The notes under the pieces are model-generated. The model had not been told where the DNA came from and ran no database searches. It saw nothing but the letters and a program-made list of their open reading frames with translations. Shown one piece after another: positions 10,921 through 20,608 of a stretch of DNA of 64,000 nt (position 1 is the stretch's first letter; every line of letters begins with the position of its first letter). The position numbers and the translations under genes are program-made. The stretch is from Campylobacter concisus. GTDB lineage: Bacteria; Campylobacterota; Campylobacteria; Campylobacterales; Campylobacteraceae. The DNA lies in NCBI RefSeq assembly GCF_002913715.1, contig NZ_PPCE01000001.1, forward strand, positions 124,001-188,000, in the 5' to 3' direction.

Positions 10921-11346
10921 ATGTCTGGAAAGTTTAAACTTCGTTTTTTATCAGCTTTTAGAGATTTTTTTATCTATCATCACAAATCTTTAGAGTTTCG
11001 TGCAAAAATTTTTGCCGCTATGATCTCTGCTAAATTTGACCCAGACGAAGATGATTTTTTTGTTTTAAATGACATTACAAATGAAATTTATGAAAATGAC
11101 CAAACCAGAAAAGACTTTTTGATCCAAACTGTTAAAGAATATGTAGCAAGAGTTAAAAGAAACGATAGGATCACACTTGATGCACTACTTTTAAGCATTG
11201 ATAAAGACCTAAAAGATCATAAAAGATACGCCAAAAAGATAGATTTTTCTCATCTTCGTCGCTTGATGAGTGGCTGTGAGGAAGAAATTTTAGTTCAGCA
11301 AAGAGTTTATGAGTTTTTAATAAACGAAGTTAAACTCTATTCTTAA
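10921..11346 (+). CDS. Conserved hypothetical protein, all-helical, 141 aa
   Basis: I do not recognise a family. The product is small, charged and predicted largely helical, with no signal peptide or membrane segment. It has an acidic stretch F-D-P-D-E-D-D-F-F (about 39-47) that could bind metal, and a single cysteine near residue 118. It has its own likely promoter (TATAAT 10887-10892) and stands between the divergent SRP RNA and the converging flgE-type gene. Base composition and codon use match the surrounding core genes, which supports a real gene. Confidence 0.65.
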   Translation: MSGKFKLRFLSAFRDFFIYHHKSLEFRAKIFAAMISAKFDPDEDDFFVLNDITNEIYENDQTRKDFLIQTVKEYVARVKRNDRITLDALLLSIDKDLKDHKRYAKKIDFSHLRRLMSGCEEEILVQQRVYEFLINEVKLYS

Positions 11347-11390
11347 AATTATCATTCATTTTAAATTTTTAATCATCAACTAGCATAAAA

Positions 11391-12992
11391 TTATTTCTTC
11401 ATCTGAATAGCAGTCTGAATCATCTCATCACTTGTTGTGATACTTTTTGCACTAGCCTCATAAGCCTTTTGTGTGACTATAACCTCACTTAGCGCTTGAC
11501 CAAGATCGACGTTACTCATTTCAAGTTTATTTGCAAGAATTTGTGAGCCATAAATGGTCTCACCAGCTTTATTTTTATAAAAAAATGCTTCACCTGAATT
11601 TGGAGTTGCTTCATAGAGATTATCACCTACTTTTGATATGCCCTGTTCATTTTGGAAGTGAAATAGAGCTATTTTTGCAACTATAAATGAGCGAGAATTG
11701 TCAAAATTTGCCATGATATTTCCACGATCATCGACGCTATATTTTGTGAGATTTCCTTCGGCGTAGCCATCTGCTTTTATGACAAAGTCTTTTTTTGAAT
11801 TGGCCGAGCTTGTTATGCCATTATAGACATTTGCATCTCCATCGCCAAGAAAATTTAAAGCTACGTTTCCAACGCTTGTTAATGTATTTGTAATAAGCCT
11901 ACCGCTACCATCAAAAGTAAGTGTTCCCATAGCTGTATTTTGTACAACACCATTAGCATCAGTTATCGTAGCTGTGGCATTCCAGGTAGTTTGATTGCCA
12001 CCTTGAGGGATTTGCTTTGTAAAATTTATAGTTACTAAGCTCTTTGTACCATCACTGTTATATATCTCTGAGCTTAGTTTTTCTTTATTAGCTACTTCAA
12101 CTAGTGATGTAACTTCAGCTTTTACATCTAAGCTAGCAAAATTCATAAATTTTAGGCTTTTATTGTTTATATGCCAGCTGCCATCGCTCTCTAGCGTGGT
12201 TGAAAACTCACTAAATTTACCATCACCGTCTTTTACTTTTACCACTACGCTATCACCTGCTTTTGCACCAAAGTTCGTCTGACTTAGTGGGATTTGTCCA
12301 TTTAGTGAGATAGTTTTGTTTGTATTATCGAGTGTATAATTAAAATTTGCCGCATCAATGGCTGTTGTTCGCTTATCTGTTATAAGGCTTGAATCTAGGT
12401 TACCTTTTAAATTTATATTTTTTGTTTGCTTGGCTGGCATATATAAAAAATGAGGTAAATTTATACCTTTTTGTGAGCCAGTATCGCCTAGTTTTAGATC
12501 CTCTTCTTTTGCAGTAAATGCCTGCGTGGTACCTTTTGTTTGACCATATTTTCTAAGAGCATTAGCACTTGGGGTGACTGGAGTAAAACTTGTTAATGTA
12601 CCAAGAAGCAAGTTGCCTTTATTATCTACTAAATTTCCAGCCCCATCTATATCAAAGCTACCTGTTCTTGTGTAGTAGTTTCTACCATTTTTATCAACGA
12701 CACCAAAAAAGCCTTTACCGCCTATGGCTAGGTCGAAGTTATTATCAGTATTTTGAAAACTACCATTTGTCATCTTTAAAGCTGTCGTTTGTTTTGTAGC
12801 TCCAAGACCTACTTGATTGTTAGTTGGACCACTTCCAGCTGAAGCCATATGTTGATTGATTAAATTTTTAAACTCAGGGATTGAAGCTTTAAAACCTACA
12901 TTGTTGATATTTGAAATATTATTTGCCCAAACATCCATGCCAAAGCTTTGTGTTTTAATGCCACTAATTCCGTTGTAAAAACCTCTCATCAT
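11391..12992 (-). CDS. flgE: Flagellar hook protein of the fliK-flgD-flgE operon
   Basis: A 533-residue FlgE-type protein. The N-terminus M-M-R-G-F-Y-N-G-I-S-G-I-K and N-N-I-S-N-I-N-N-V-G-F-K-A (about 28-40) is the flagellar rod/hook signature. Next comes the FlgE D1 region G-K-G-F-F-G-V, then a variable middle domain. The C-terminal helix N-V-D-L-G-Q-A-L-S-E-V-I-V matches the partial hook protein at 1-126. It is third in the operon after fliK and flgD, 5 bp behind flgD. C. jejuni likewise keeps two flgE-like genes, one in this operon and one near ruvC. This copy is shorter than the main hook subunit of that species. Confidence 0.92.
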   Translation of the reverse strand: MMRGFYNGISGIKTQSFGMDVWANNISNINNVGFKASIPEFKNLINQHMASAGSGPTNNQVGLGATKQTTALKMTNGSFQNTDNNFDLAIGGKGFFGVVDKNGRNYYTRTGSFDIDGAGNLVDNKGNLLLGTLTSFTPVTPSANALRKYGQTKGTTQAFTAKEEDLKLGDTGSQKGINLPHFLYMPAKQTKNINLKGNLDSSLITDKRTTAIDAANFNYTLDNTNKTISLNGQIPLSQTNFGAKAGDSVVVKVKDGDGKFSEFSTTLESDGSWHINNKSLKFMNFASLDVKAEVTSLVEVANKEKLSSEIYNSDGTKSLVTINFTKQIPQGGNQTTWNATATITDANGVVQNTAMGTLTFDGSGRLITNTLTSVGNVALNFLGDGDANVYNGITSSANSKKDFVIKADGYAEGNLTKYSVDDRGNIMANFDNSRSFIVAKIALFHFQNEQGISKVGDNLYEATPNSGEAFFYKNKAGETIYGSQILANKLEMSNVDLGQALSEVIVTQKAYEASAKSITTSDEMIQTAIQMKK

Positions 12993-12997
12993 GGCTT

Positions 12998-13705
12998 TTA
13001 TCCTTCGTAAAATTCAGATATTTTATCCATTGGGATATATTCGCCCGCGATTTTTATCATGGCTTTGCCATCTACAAATTTTACTGCCTCAACAGGATAG
13101 CTACCTACTTGAGTCTTGTATGAATTACCATCTTTTCCAGTGTAATTAACAGATACTGTATATGCTCCGTTTGGTAATTGTTTTCCAGAATCATCTTTGC
13201 CATCCCAAGATATTCTGCGAACTCCTGACTTTAGATCTTTTATATCGATTGAACGAACGACCTCTCCATTTGCATTTTTAATTTCGAGCTTACCATTTGC
13301 AAGATCTGATTTAAAATAAAGTGCAAAATTTACAGTTTTTTGCTCATCTGTTAGTAAAACTGAGTTTGAACCAGTTGAGACCATTTTTCCAAGAGCTGAT
13401 ATGGCGTAGGCATTTGCATTTGATTTTAACTGATTTACAAGCTCTTTCATAGCTGAGTTTGTATTTTGTTGCATCTCTAGTGATGCTAGCTGGCTAGTTT
13501 GTGTAAGCATCTTTTCAGTATCCATAGGACTTGTTGGGTCTTGATACTGAAGCTCTGTTAAAAGTAGCTTCATAAATGCATCTTTATCTAGCTGTGCATT
13601 TGGGTTAGTTCCTGTGCCAGCTGCCGCATCTTGCTTTGCTTTTGCCTTTTTCTCGGCGTTTTTTTGTTGTGTTGTTTGTGTAGTTATATCTGAAACTGAA
13701 GCCAT
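12998..13705 (-). CDS. flgD: Flagellar hook assembly (capping) protein FlgD
   Basis: FlgD caps the growing hook and is discarded when the hook is complete. The 235-residue product has the conserved N-terminal D-K-D-A-F-M-K-L-L-L-T-E-L-Q-Y-Q-D-P block (about 40-57), a glutamine/asparagine-rich link, and the C-terminal FlgD Ig-like/Tudor region with S-W-D-G-K-D-D-S-G-K-Q-L-P-N-G-A-Y. It lies 8 bp after fliK and 5 bp before the hook gene on the minus strand, as in other Campylobacter. Confidence 0.95.
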   Translation of the reverse strand: MASVSDITTQTTQQKNAEKKAKAKQDAAAGTGTNPNAQLDKDAFMKLLLTELQYQDPTSPMDTEKMLTQTSQLASLEMQQNTNSAMKELVNQLKSNANAYAISALGKMVSTGSNSVLLTDEQKTVNFALYFKSDLANGKLEIKNANGEVVRSIDIKDLKSGVRRISWDGKDDSGKQLPNGAYTVSVNYTGKDGNSYKTQVGSYPVEAVKFVDGKAMIKIAGEYIPMDKISEFYEG

Positions 13706-13713
13706 TATCTCTC

Positions 13714-15114
13714 CTAAATATATCTTGGTATTACTAGCTCAAGCAAGCTTTGTTCCGCTTGAGTGTTTTCGCTCTCATCGCTTTGATTTGAGCTGTATTT
13801 ATTCTTTGCTTGTTCTTTTTTATCTTGTCTTTGATTTTGATCTGAGAAATTCATCTCAAGCTCGGTAAATCCCATATTTACAAGGCTGTTTTTAAACTCG
13901 GCTTGATTTTGTAAAAAGAGATTCATCGTAGCCGTGGTTGAGTTAAAATTTACATGTAAGTTATTGCCGCGATTTACCATTGTGATCTCAACCTCGCCTA
14001 AATTTAGGGGATTAAGTGTGATGTTAAAGCGAGTGATTGGCGCTTTGTAGTTTTGCACCTGCTCTTTTAGCGTAGAAGAGAAGTTACTAAGCGTCTCTTT
14101 TATCTCCGCCTTTGTTTGAAGCTGGTGTTTAGCGCTACTAGCGATATCTTTTACCATTTGATTTAGCTCTGATTTATTATCACTGCTAAAGGTCTCCTCA
14201 CTTGGCTCAGTCTCGCTCATCTGCTCTCTTTCTGGAAAGAGTAACGACTCAAGAGTTGGGGCTTTTTGCACCTTTTGCTCGTGTAAATTTACCTTTACTT
14301 TTGGCTCTTTTGGCTGCTCCTTGGGCTCAACATCCACTATCTCATCATCAAGCCTTACTTCACTATCATCTAGCTTTTTAGGCTCTTCTTTGACTAAATT
14401 TTTAACTTCGCTGACTGGATTTGCCACTACCTCTTTTAGTAAAGTATCAAGCTTTACGACCTCTTTTGGCTCGTTTTTGATGATAGTTTGCTCGACCTTG
14501 TTTTTTAGCTCTTTTAGGTAAAAAGGCTTATCCTCAGTCTTTATCGGCGTGAAAAATTCCTGCTTGCCTAAACTTTTAAACATCTCATTTAGTTTTGGAA
14601 CATCATCATTTGAAATTTCTATATTTTCAAGGCCAAGGTCAAATTTCTTAGCAAGGTCGATAAGATCGCTAACACTTTTAACGTTGCTAAGCTCTTCGAC
14701 GTTTTCAGGCACACTTAAGAAATTCGCTATTTTGTCGCTGAAATTTGGAAATTTACTTACTTTTTCATTGCCGTTTAGAATTTCTAAAACTTGCAAAAGT
14801 TGCATGAAATTTGCATTTTCATAAAGCTCATTTTTTGTATTTTCGTCCAAATTTTCTTCAAGTGCGGTTGAAATTTTTGCCGCACTTTCGCTTTGAGCTT
14901 TTTGCAGTGTCTCTTTTTGAGTGGTAACCGTTTTTACTATCTCTTTGACATCCTTTTCGGTAATCTTTTGACCGCTATTTGCCTTGCTCGCAGCCGCATC
15001 CAAAACCATCGACAAAAACTCGCCGTTGTTTTGAGACTTCTTCGCAGCTGCAGGCTTTTTAGTAGCCGCAGGAGCTAGCAAATCTACGTTGTTTTTCGCT
15101 GTGTAAGCTTGCAT
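13714..15114 (-). CDS. fliK: Flagellar hook-length control protein FliK
   Basis: A 466-residue secreted ruler that measures the hook and switches export specificity. The long middle is low-complexity, rich in K, E, P and S, as expected for the ruler part. The C-terminal Flg_hook domain is seen at about 350-415, with L-N-P-L-N-L-G-E-V-E-I (family L-x-P-x-x-L-G) and N-S-L-V-N-M-G-F-T-E-L-E-M. It is the first gene of a minus-strand operon and has a good sigma-54 promoter upstream, which fits middle-class flagellar expression under FlgRS. Confidence 0.85.
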   Translation of the reverse strand: MQAYTAKNNVDLLAPAATKKPAAAKKSQNNGEFLSMVLDAAASKANSGQKITEKDVKEIVKTVTTQKETLQKAQSESAAKISTALEENLDENTKNELYENANFMQLLQVLEILNGNEKVSKFPNFSDKIANFLSVPENVEELSNVKSVSDLIDLAKKFDLGLENIEISNDDVPKLNEMFKSLGKQEFFTPIKTEDKPFYLKELKNKVEQTIIKNEPKEVVKLDTLLKEVVANPVSEVKNLVKEEPKKLDDSEVRLDDEIVDVEPKEQPKEPKVKVNLHEQKVQKAPTLESLLFPEREQMSETEPSEETFSSDNKSELNQMVKDIASSAKHQLQTKAEIKETLSNFSSTLKEQVQNYKAPITRFNITLNPLNLGEVEITMVNRGNNLHVNFNSTTATMNLFLQNQAEFKNSLVNMGFTELEMNFSDQNQRQDKKEQAKNKYSSNQSDESENTQAEQSLLELVIPRYI

Positions 15115-15149
15115 TTAAACCTTTCAAATTTTTAAACTTAATGCCAAGC

Positions 15150-15167
15150 ATGCAAAATCTATTCCAA
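15150..15167 (-). promoter_or_regulatory. Sigma-54 (RpoN) promoter of fliK-flgD-flgE
   Basis: Minus-strand TTGGAATAGATTTTGCAT. It has the -24 GG and -12 GC ten bases apart and matches the Campylobacter consensus TTGGAACRN4TTGCTT at all but two fixed positions. It ends 36 bases before the fliK ATG. Confidence 0.75.
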
Positions 15168-15275
15168 AAATTAATTTCTTGATATCAGCTTAAAATTTAT
15201 AAAAATTTGGCTATAATCTGCCCCTATTTTAAAACTGACAAACGAAAAATAGCAAACTAATAAACGGAGAAAAAT

Positions 15276-17078
15276 TTGGAAAAGATACGAAATATAGCCG
15301 TTATCGCACACGTCGACCACGGTAAAACAACAATGGTTGATGAGCTTTTGAAACAGTCAGGAACATTTAACGAGCATCAAAACCTTGGCGAGCGTGTAAT
15401 GGATAGCAACGACATCGAAAGAGAGCGTGGCATCACGATTCTTTCTAAAAATACTGCCATTCGCTACAAAGATACAAAGATTAACATCATCGACACCCCA
15501 GGTCACGCCGACTTTGGTGGTGAGGTTGAGCGTGTTCTTAAGATGGTTGATGGCGTTTTACTACTTGTTGATGCGCAAGAGGGCGTTATGCCACAAACTA
15601 AATTCGTCGTCAAAAAGGCACTCTCACTAGGGCTTCGTCCAATCGTCGTCGTAAATAAGATAGATAAGCCAGCAGGTGATCCAGACCGCGTTATAAATGA
15701 AATTTTTGACCTTTTTGTTGCACTTGATGCAAATGATGAGCAGCTAGAATTTCCAGTCGTTTATGCCGCTGCTAAAAATGGCTATGCAAAGCTAAAACTA
15801 AGTGATGAAAATGTAAATATGCAGCCACTTTTTGAGACTATCCTAGCTCACGTACCAGCTCCAAGCGGTAGCGATGAAAACCCACTCCAGCTTCAAGTTT
15901 TCACGCTTGATTATGATAACTACGTCGGCAAGATCGGTATTGCAAGAATTTTTAACGGTAAGATATCAAAAAATCAAAATGTCATGCTTGCAAAGGCTGA
16001 TGGTACAAAGACAACTGGTAGAATTTCAAAGTTAATTGGCTTTATGGGTCTTGAAAGAACCGATATTAACGAAGCTGGTACTGGCGACATCGTAGCGATC
16101 GCTGGCTTTGATGCGCTTGACGTTGGCGATAGCGTCGTTGATCCAAACAATCCTCATCCACTAGATCCTCTCCATATCGAAGAGCCAACACTTAGCGTTG
16201 TATTTTCTGTAAATGATGGCCCATTAGCAGGCACTGAGGGCAAGCACGTCACATCAAATAAGATCGATGAGCGCCTTGCAAACGAGATGAAGACAAATAT
16301 CGCGATGAAATACGAAAACATCGGCGAGGGCAAATTTAAAGTAAGCGGTCGTGGCGAGCTTCAGATCACTATCTTGGCTGAAAATATGCGCCGTGAGGGC
16401 TATGAGTTTTTACTTGGCAGACCTGAGGTCATCGTAAAAGAGATAAACGGCGTAAAATGCGAGCCATATGAGCTTTTGGTTATCGACGCACCTGATGATA
16501 CGACAGGCACAGTCATAGAAAAACTAGGCAAAAGAAAGGCTGAAATGGTCTCTATGAACCCAACAGGAGATGGCCAAACAAGGATCGAGTTTGAGATCCC
16601 AGCGCGCGGCCTTATCGGTTTTAGAAGCCAGTTTTTGACTGATACAAAAGGCGAGGGCGTTATGAACCACAGCTTTTTGGAGTTTAGACCACTTAGTGGC
16701 ACCGTTGAGCACAGAACAAATGGTGCGCTAGTTTCGATGGAAAACGGCGTAACGCTTGCTTATTCGCTATTTAACTTGCAAGATCGTGGCGTGCTATTTC
16801 TTGATCCACAAGCAAAAGTCTATGTGGGTATGATCATCGGCGAGCACAGCCGTCCAAACGACCTTGACGTAAACCCTATCAAGGGTAAAAACCTAACAAA
16901 CGTGCGTGCTAGCGGTAGTGACGATGCGATCAAGCTTGTCCCACCTAGAAAGCTAAGCCTTGAGCGCGCGCTAGAGTGGATAGAAGATGACGAGTTGGTC
17001 GAGGTTACGCCTATAAATATCCGCGTTCGCAAGCGCTATTTAGATCCAACAGAACGCAAAAGAAAAGCAAAACTCTAA
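15276..17078 (+). CDS. typA: Ribosome-associated translational GTPase TypA/BipA
   Basis: TypA is an EF-G-like GTPase that helps 50S assembly and stress adaptation. The 600-residue protein has P-loop A-H-V-D-H-G-K-T-T (10-18), [17 protein letters not shown] and N-K-I-D, followed by domains II, III and V and the BipA-specific C-terminus. The start is TTG, nine bases after the end of a CGGAGAAAAA Shine-Dalgarno region. It is monocistronic with a hairpin terminator behind it. Confidence 0.96.
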   Translation: MEKIRNIAVIAHVDHGKTTMVDELLKQSGTFNEHQNLGERVMDSNDIERERGITILSKNTAIRYKDTKINIIDTPGHADFGGEVERVLKMVDGVLLLVDAQEGVMPQTKFVVKKALSLGLRPIVVVNKIDKPAGDPDRVINEIFDLFVALDANDEQLEFPVVYAAAKNGYAKLKLSDENVNMQPLFETILAHVPAPSGSDENPLQLQVFTLDYDNYVGKIGIARIFNGKISKNQNVMLAKADGTKTTGRISKLIGFMGLERTDINEAGTGDIVAIAGFDALDVGDSVVDPNNPHPLDPLHIEEPTLSVVFSVNDGPLAGTEGKHVTSNKIDERLANEMKTNIAMKYENIGEGKFKVSGRGELQITILAENMRREGYEFLLGRPEVIVKEINGVKCEPYELLVIDAPDDTTGTVIEKLGKRKAEMVSMNPTGDGQTRIEFEIPARGLIGFRSQFLTDTKGEGVMNHSFLEFRPLSGTVEHRTNGALVSMENGVTLAYSLFNLQDRGVLFLDPQAKVYVGMIIGEHSRPNDLDVNPIKGKNLTNVRASGSDDAIKLVPPRKLSLERALEWIEDDELVEVTPINIRVRKRYLDPTERKRKAKL

Positions 17079-17095
17079 TCAAATTTTATCATTTC

Positions 17096-17115
17096 AGCCC
17101 CTTTGTAAAGGGGCT
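17096..17115 (+). terminator. Intrinsic terminator after typA
   Basis: AGCCCC/GGGGCT stem extended by TTT/AAA, with a very short loop, followed by AATAATT. Marks the end of typA transcription. Confidence 0.6.
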
Positions 17116-17358
17116 AATAATTGAACTCTAAAAACAGCAAATAAATTTCTATAAATTTCTCATATTTTTTTGCATTATTTATTTAAGTTGGCTTTGTTCA
17201 AGACGAAATAGAGTCATTCTCTCTTATTTAAAATTTATCAACCTTAAAACCATTTTTACTTTAAAATACCATACTTACTTTTCTATTTTTGCTTTTAATG
17301 TAATCAATACAAAAATGCTTAGTTTATGCTAGAATCGGCGAAAATTTAAAGGAAACCG
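17116..17358. other. Intergenic A+T-rich stretch
   Basis: No open frame or RNA is supported. The last 20 bases before 17359 include AAAGGAAACCG, a ribosome binding site for the broken lipoprotein gene. The switch from A+T-rich to G+C-rich sequence happens at about 17360-17390. Confidence 0.5.
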
Positions 17359-17988
17359 ATGAAAAAACTAAAATTTATCTTTGCTCTCGCCGCCGCGTTT
17401 ATTTTTAGCGGCTGCTACTAGACGACGCTGCTTACGCGCGTACCGATCTCCGCGCTTGTTTCGGACAAAGGCTCGGACGTGAAATCCATGATCGTGCTAA
17501 CGGATATAACGCCGCAGACGCACGTTACGAAAACGGTAACGGACAACGTGCGGGTTTTTGTCCCGGACGCTAAATTTAAGGATTTCCCGACTGGAGAAAC
17601 CGCCTATGAGATGAGCGTTAGCGTCGGCAAGGGCGAAAAGGGCGGCAAAAACTCGGATAAGCGCGCCGTGCGGATATATCTAAGCCAAGACGGCGATGTC
17701 TACGGCAAGCTTAGCAAAAACATACTCGAGCAGTACGCGGGCGCGGCGAAGCAGAAAATGGAGCCGACGCTAAAAGTGGCGATCAAATTTGAAAACGACA
17801 CGAACGTCGTTTATGAGCTGGTCGCGGGCAACGACTTTAAGGCGAGCGACGAGGCGCAAACGGGCGGCGTTTATACCTTGGCGCCGGGGCAGGTCACGGG
17901 GGCGATCTGGGCGGATAGCGCGGCAGTAAATACGGCGATCGCGGGCAAGGCGGTCAAAATAGGCACTCTAAAAAAGTCGGCGAAATGA
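17359..17988 (+). pseudogene. Lipoprotein gene interrupted by an in-frame TAG
   Basis: The ATG at 17359 with RBS AAAGGAAAC begins a lipoprotein signal peptide (M-K-K-L-K-F, hydrophobic core, lipobox F-S-G-C). One residue after the lipid-bearing cysteine there is TAG at 17419-17421. The same frame then stays open to 17988 with a coherent hydrophilic product of about 190 residues. It contains T-D-I-T-P-Q-T-H-V and G-E-T-A-Y-E-M-S-V and resembles uncharacterised Campylobacter lipoproteins; I cannot name a function. A change from CAG or AAG to TAG would explain the stop. Its stop codon overlaps the proC start (ATGA). Codons are strikingly G+C-rich: 42 of 60 bases are G/C in 17881-17940. Confidence 0.8.
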
Positions 17989-18899
17989 AAAACGTAAAAA
18001 TAGGCTTCATCGGCGGCGGAAATATGGGCGGCGCGATGATAGAGGCGCTTTGGCGAGCGCAGTGCAGCGCAGCTAACGCGGGGCAAAACTCGGCCGAGGA
18101 CGAGCGAAAATTTGACGGCGGTAGCGAGGTGCACGGGGCGGAAAATTTAGCGTAAACGGATAAAAACGCGAGTCAGCGCGAATATGAAAAAGAGGCGAAA
18201 TTTGAAATCCTAGCCTGCGCCAGAAGCAAAAACGAAGCCTTACGACAGAGATTCGGCGTAAAAATAGCCGCGAGCGAAACGGATCTAGCGCGCGAAGCGG
18301 ACGTGGTCGTGCTGGCTACTAAGCCCGCTAGCTACGAGGCTATCTTGCGTCTGATCGCGCCCGAGCTTGCGGGCAAAATTTTGCTTCTTTTGGCACCGGG
18401 TTTTGACATAAATCGCGCTAGGCAAATTGCTGGCGAGGGCGTTTATATCGCTCGCGCGATGCCGAACGTCGCGGCTTGCATCGGCGCGTCGGCCACGGCT
18501 CTTTGCTTTGACGCTGGATTTAGCGAGCCCAAGAAAGAGACCGTGCGCGAGATAATCGCTAAAATAGGCAAAATTTACGAGATAGACGAGGCCGGGTTTG
18601 CCGCATTTACGGGTATCGCGGGAAGTCTGCCCGCATATGCGTGCGCCTTTATCGAGGCTGCGGCCGATGCCGGCGTGCGGGGCGGACTGCCTAGGCGGCT
18701 TTGCTACGATGCCGTCTGTGCGGCGATAGAGGGGACGGTGCGTCTGATCCAAAGCGGCAAGCACCCGGCCGCGCTAAAAGACGAGGTCTGCTCGCCGGCG
18801 GGAACCACGATCGAGGGACTTGCTGCGCTTGAAAAAGGCGGATTTCGCGGCGCTTTGATGGATGCCGTCGCTGCTTGCATCGCCAAAGCGAGGGGTTAG
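17985..18899 (+). pseudogene. proC: Pyrroline-5-carboxylate reductase gene interrupted by TAA
   Basis: ProC makes proline from pyrroline-5-carboxylate with NAD(P)H. The frame from ATG 17985 begins with the Rossmann motif K-I-G-F-I-G-G-G-N-M-G-G-A-M and continues after 18300 with V-V-V-L-A-T-K-P, A-R-A-M-P-N, the signature S-P-A-G-T-T-I-E-G-L and an ordinary C-terminus. TAA at 18153-18155 interrupts it. The stop lies in an extra stretch of about 45 residues between the first helix and the second strand that is not normal in ProC, so an insertion may have preceded the stop. A GTG at 18303 could restart translation, but without the nucleotide-binding motif. G+C-rich like its neighbours. Confidence 0.82.
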
Positions 18900-18918
18900 G
18901 TAAATTTAAAGGATAAAA

Positions 18919-19604
18919 ATGAAAATCTTATTATTTGCGCTACTTGCGGCGCTAAATTTATTTTCTAGCGAGCCCGGCCTTTCGCCATTGCTGGCTGCAG
19001 ATACGCTAGAAAAGCTCAAAAAATGCAAAACCCCGACCTAAACGCTACCAAAGAGTGCGTGCAAGCGGGTATGGCGGCAAGCTTAAAGCAAGACTACGGC
19101 GCGGCAGAGGGGCTATTTAGTCTAGCCTGCGCCAAAGGAGACGGCGAGGGCTGCTTTTATCTTGGCGAACTTTATAAAAATAACCTAGTAAAGGCCGCGG
19201 ATAAGAGCGAGCGCGAGACCAAGATTAGCGCGTATTACAAGGCTAGCTGCGTCCTTTACGAGTATTTGCCGGGTTGCTTGGCGCTAGCCAATTTCATGCA
19301 AGAAGAGCTGGGCGACGAGGTGCAGTCGTTTGCGATAAACAATACCCTATGCAACAAAAAATACGCTCCGGGATGCTACAACGTAGGCTGGATGATATAG
19401 CGAACGGGAGGCGATATAGGCGAGATGATGGAGTATTACGAGCGCTCGTGTAAGCTAGGCTACGTAGGCGGCTGCGCGCGAGCGGCGTGGCTGTATGAGG
19501 GAAATTTCAACGAAAACAGATACGAGCAAGTAAAAAAAGACGCGAAAAAGGCAAAGCAAATGCGAAAAAAGGCTTGCGAGCTAGGCGATAAGCAAAGCTG
19601 CTAA
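18919..19604 (+). pseudogene. Secreted Sel1-repeat protein gene, frameshifted and with an internal TAG
   Basis: The ATG at 18919 with RBS AAAGGATAAA encodes a signal peptide (M-K-I-L-L-F-A-L-L-A-A-L). About 100 bases later the reading moves to another frame, open from about 19023. That frame carries Sel1-like/TPR-like repeats with paired cysteines (C-A-K-G-D-G-E-G-C-F-Y-L-G, C-V-L-Y-E-Y-L-P-G-C-L-A-L-A, C-N-K-K-Y-A-P-G-C-Y-N-V-G), the pattern of periplasmic HcpA-type beta-lactamase-like proteins. TAG at 19398-19400 breaks it. The last repeat (C-K-L-G-Y-V-G-G-C-A-R-A-A) continues in frame to TAA at 19602. So there are two lesions in one gene. Confidence 0.8.
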
Positions 19605-20018
19605 GTTAACAATAAGGCGTTTTAACAAAAATTTTAAAACGATAAAACTCTATAAAGTCTTAACATAGCTAGTAATTTAGAGTAGTAACTTTTAGCATAT
19701 TTATAAATACTGTAAGAGGTTTACTAATTTATGTTTTTAAGTTTATAAAAACTTTGCCATACTTTTTTATAGTAGTTAGCGAAGTAAAGTTAAATTTTTA
19801 CTTCACTAGATTCAAAAGTAAAATTTTTACAGAGCTTGTGTTTGCTTATATTTTTAGCTATCAAAACAATCAACAAAACTCATTGATAAATTTTCTACTA
19901 AACCTTATTTTTAACAAAAGCAAATATTAGTTTTCTTAAATAAAGCTAAATATAACAATGTAATTTTAAGCCATTAGGTTATAAGATTTTTTTAAATTTT
20001 ATTTTTAAGGATTGCAAC
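19605..20018. other. Long A+T-rich intergenic region upstream of the cytochrome/reductase pair
   Basis: About 410 bases with no supported gene or RNA. The base composition returns to the A+T-rich norm right after 19604. It must hold the promoter for the 20019-23050 operon, and AAGGATTGCAAC before the 20019 ATG is its ribosome binding site. Confidence 0.5.
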
Positions 20019-20588
20019 ATGAAAATGCTATTTTTAGCCCCTGCGTTAGCATGTAGTCTTGCTTTTAGTGCCGATGTCATCGCAAAAGATGCCAATATAA
20101 CGCTAGATGGCAAAATGATCGGTAAGATCGAGGTTTTAACGCCAGTTGAAGTCTTAGAAAAAGGCGATAAAACGAGCAAGATCAAGGTTAGTGGCGTAGT
20201 TTCGGCAAATTACTTAGCCCAGCTTCAAAGGAGCATAGAAGATCCAGAAATTTTTGTAGCTTTTGACAATGAGAATGAGTCAAATTTCAAAAAATTAAAA
20301 GATCTTGAAGATGAGTATGGCGAGATCTGGTACCAAGCAGAGGGCGTTTACGAAGTGCCAAATGACGCGCTTGGTGGCGATACAAAAAAACTTTACGTAA
20401 AAGCACAACAAATTTACGAAGAGACTTGTTCCGCATGTCATAGACTTCATGAACCAAATAGCTTTACAGCGGCTCAGTGGCCAGCAAATTTAGCTGGAAT
20501 GGTCGATGCAAAATTTGTAGCACTAGATGAAACTAACCTAAATTTAGTGCTCAAATACCTACAACACAATGCCAAAAAAGTAAAATAA
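20019..20588 (+). CDS. Periplasmic monohaem cytochrome c, partner of the N/S-oxide reductase
   Basis: A 189-residue exported protein: Sec signal peptide (M-K-M-L-F-L-A-P-A-L-A-C-S-L-A-F-S-A), then a domain of about 110 residues without haem motifs, and one C-S-A-C-H haem c site (137-141) in a short C-terminal cytochrome domain. C. jejuni has the same pair, Cj0265c/Cj0264c, where the cytochrome passes electrons to a TMAO/DMSO reductase. The gene for the matching molybdoenzyme starts 20 bp downstream. It acts as the electron donor in the periplasm (inference from family and position). Confidence 0.85.
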   Translation: MKMLFLAPALACSLAFSADVIAKDANITLDGKMIGKIEVLTPVEVLEKGDKTSKIKVSGVVSANYLAQLQRSIEDPEIFVAFDNENESNFKKLKDLEDEYGEIWYQAEGVYEVPNDALGGDTKKLYVKAQQIYEETCSACHRLHEPNSFTAAQWPANLAGMVDAKFVALDETNLNLVLKYLQHNAKKVK

Positions 20589-20608
20589 ATTTTCATAAGG
20601 GAGAAAAT

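Noticed and set aside
18285-18764. Minus-strand open frame of 159 codons in the GC-rich block
   Set aside because: GC-rich DNA leaves few stops by chance. The plus strand here encodes recognisable ProC motifs, while the minus product has none.
19605-20018. Riboswitch or sRNA in the long gap before the cytochrome gene
   Set aside because: No conserved aptamer motif, strong hairpin or promoter-terminator pair could be pointed to.
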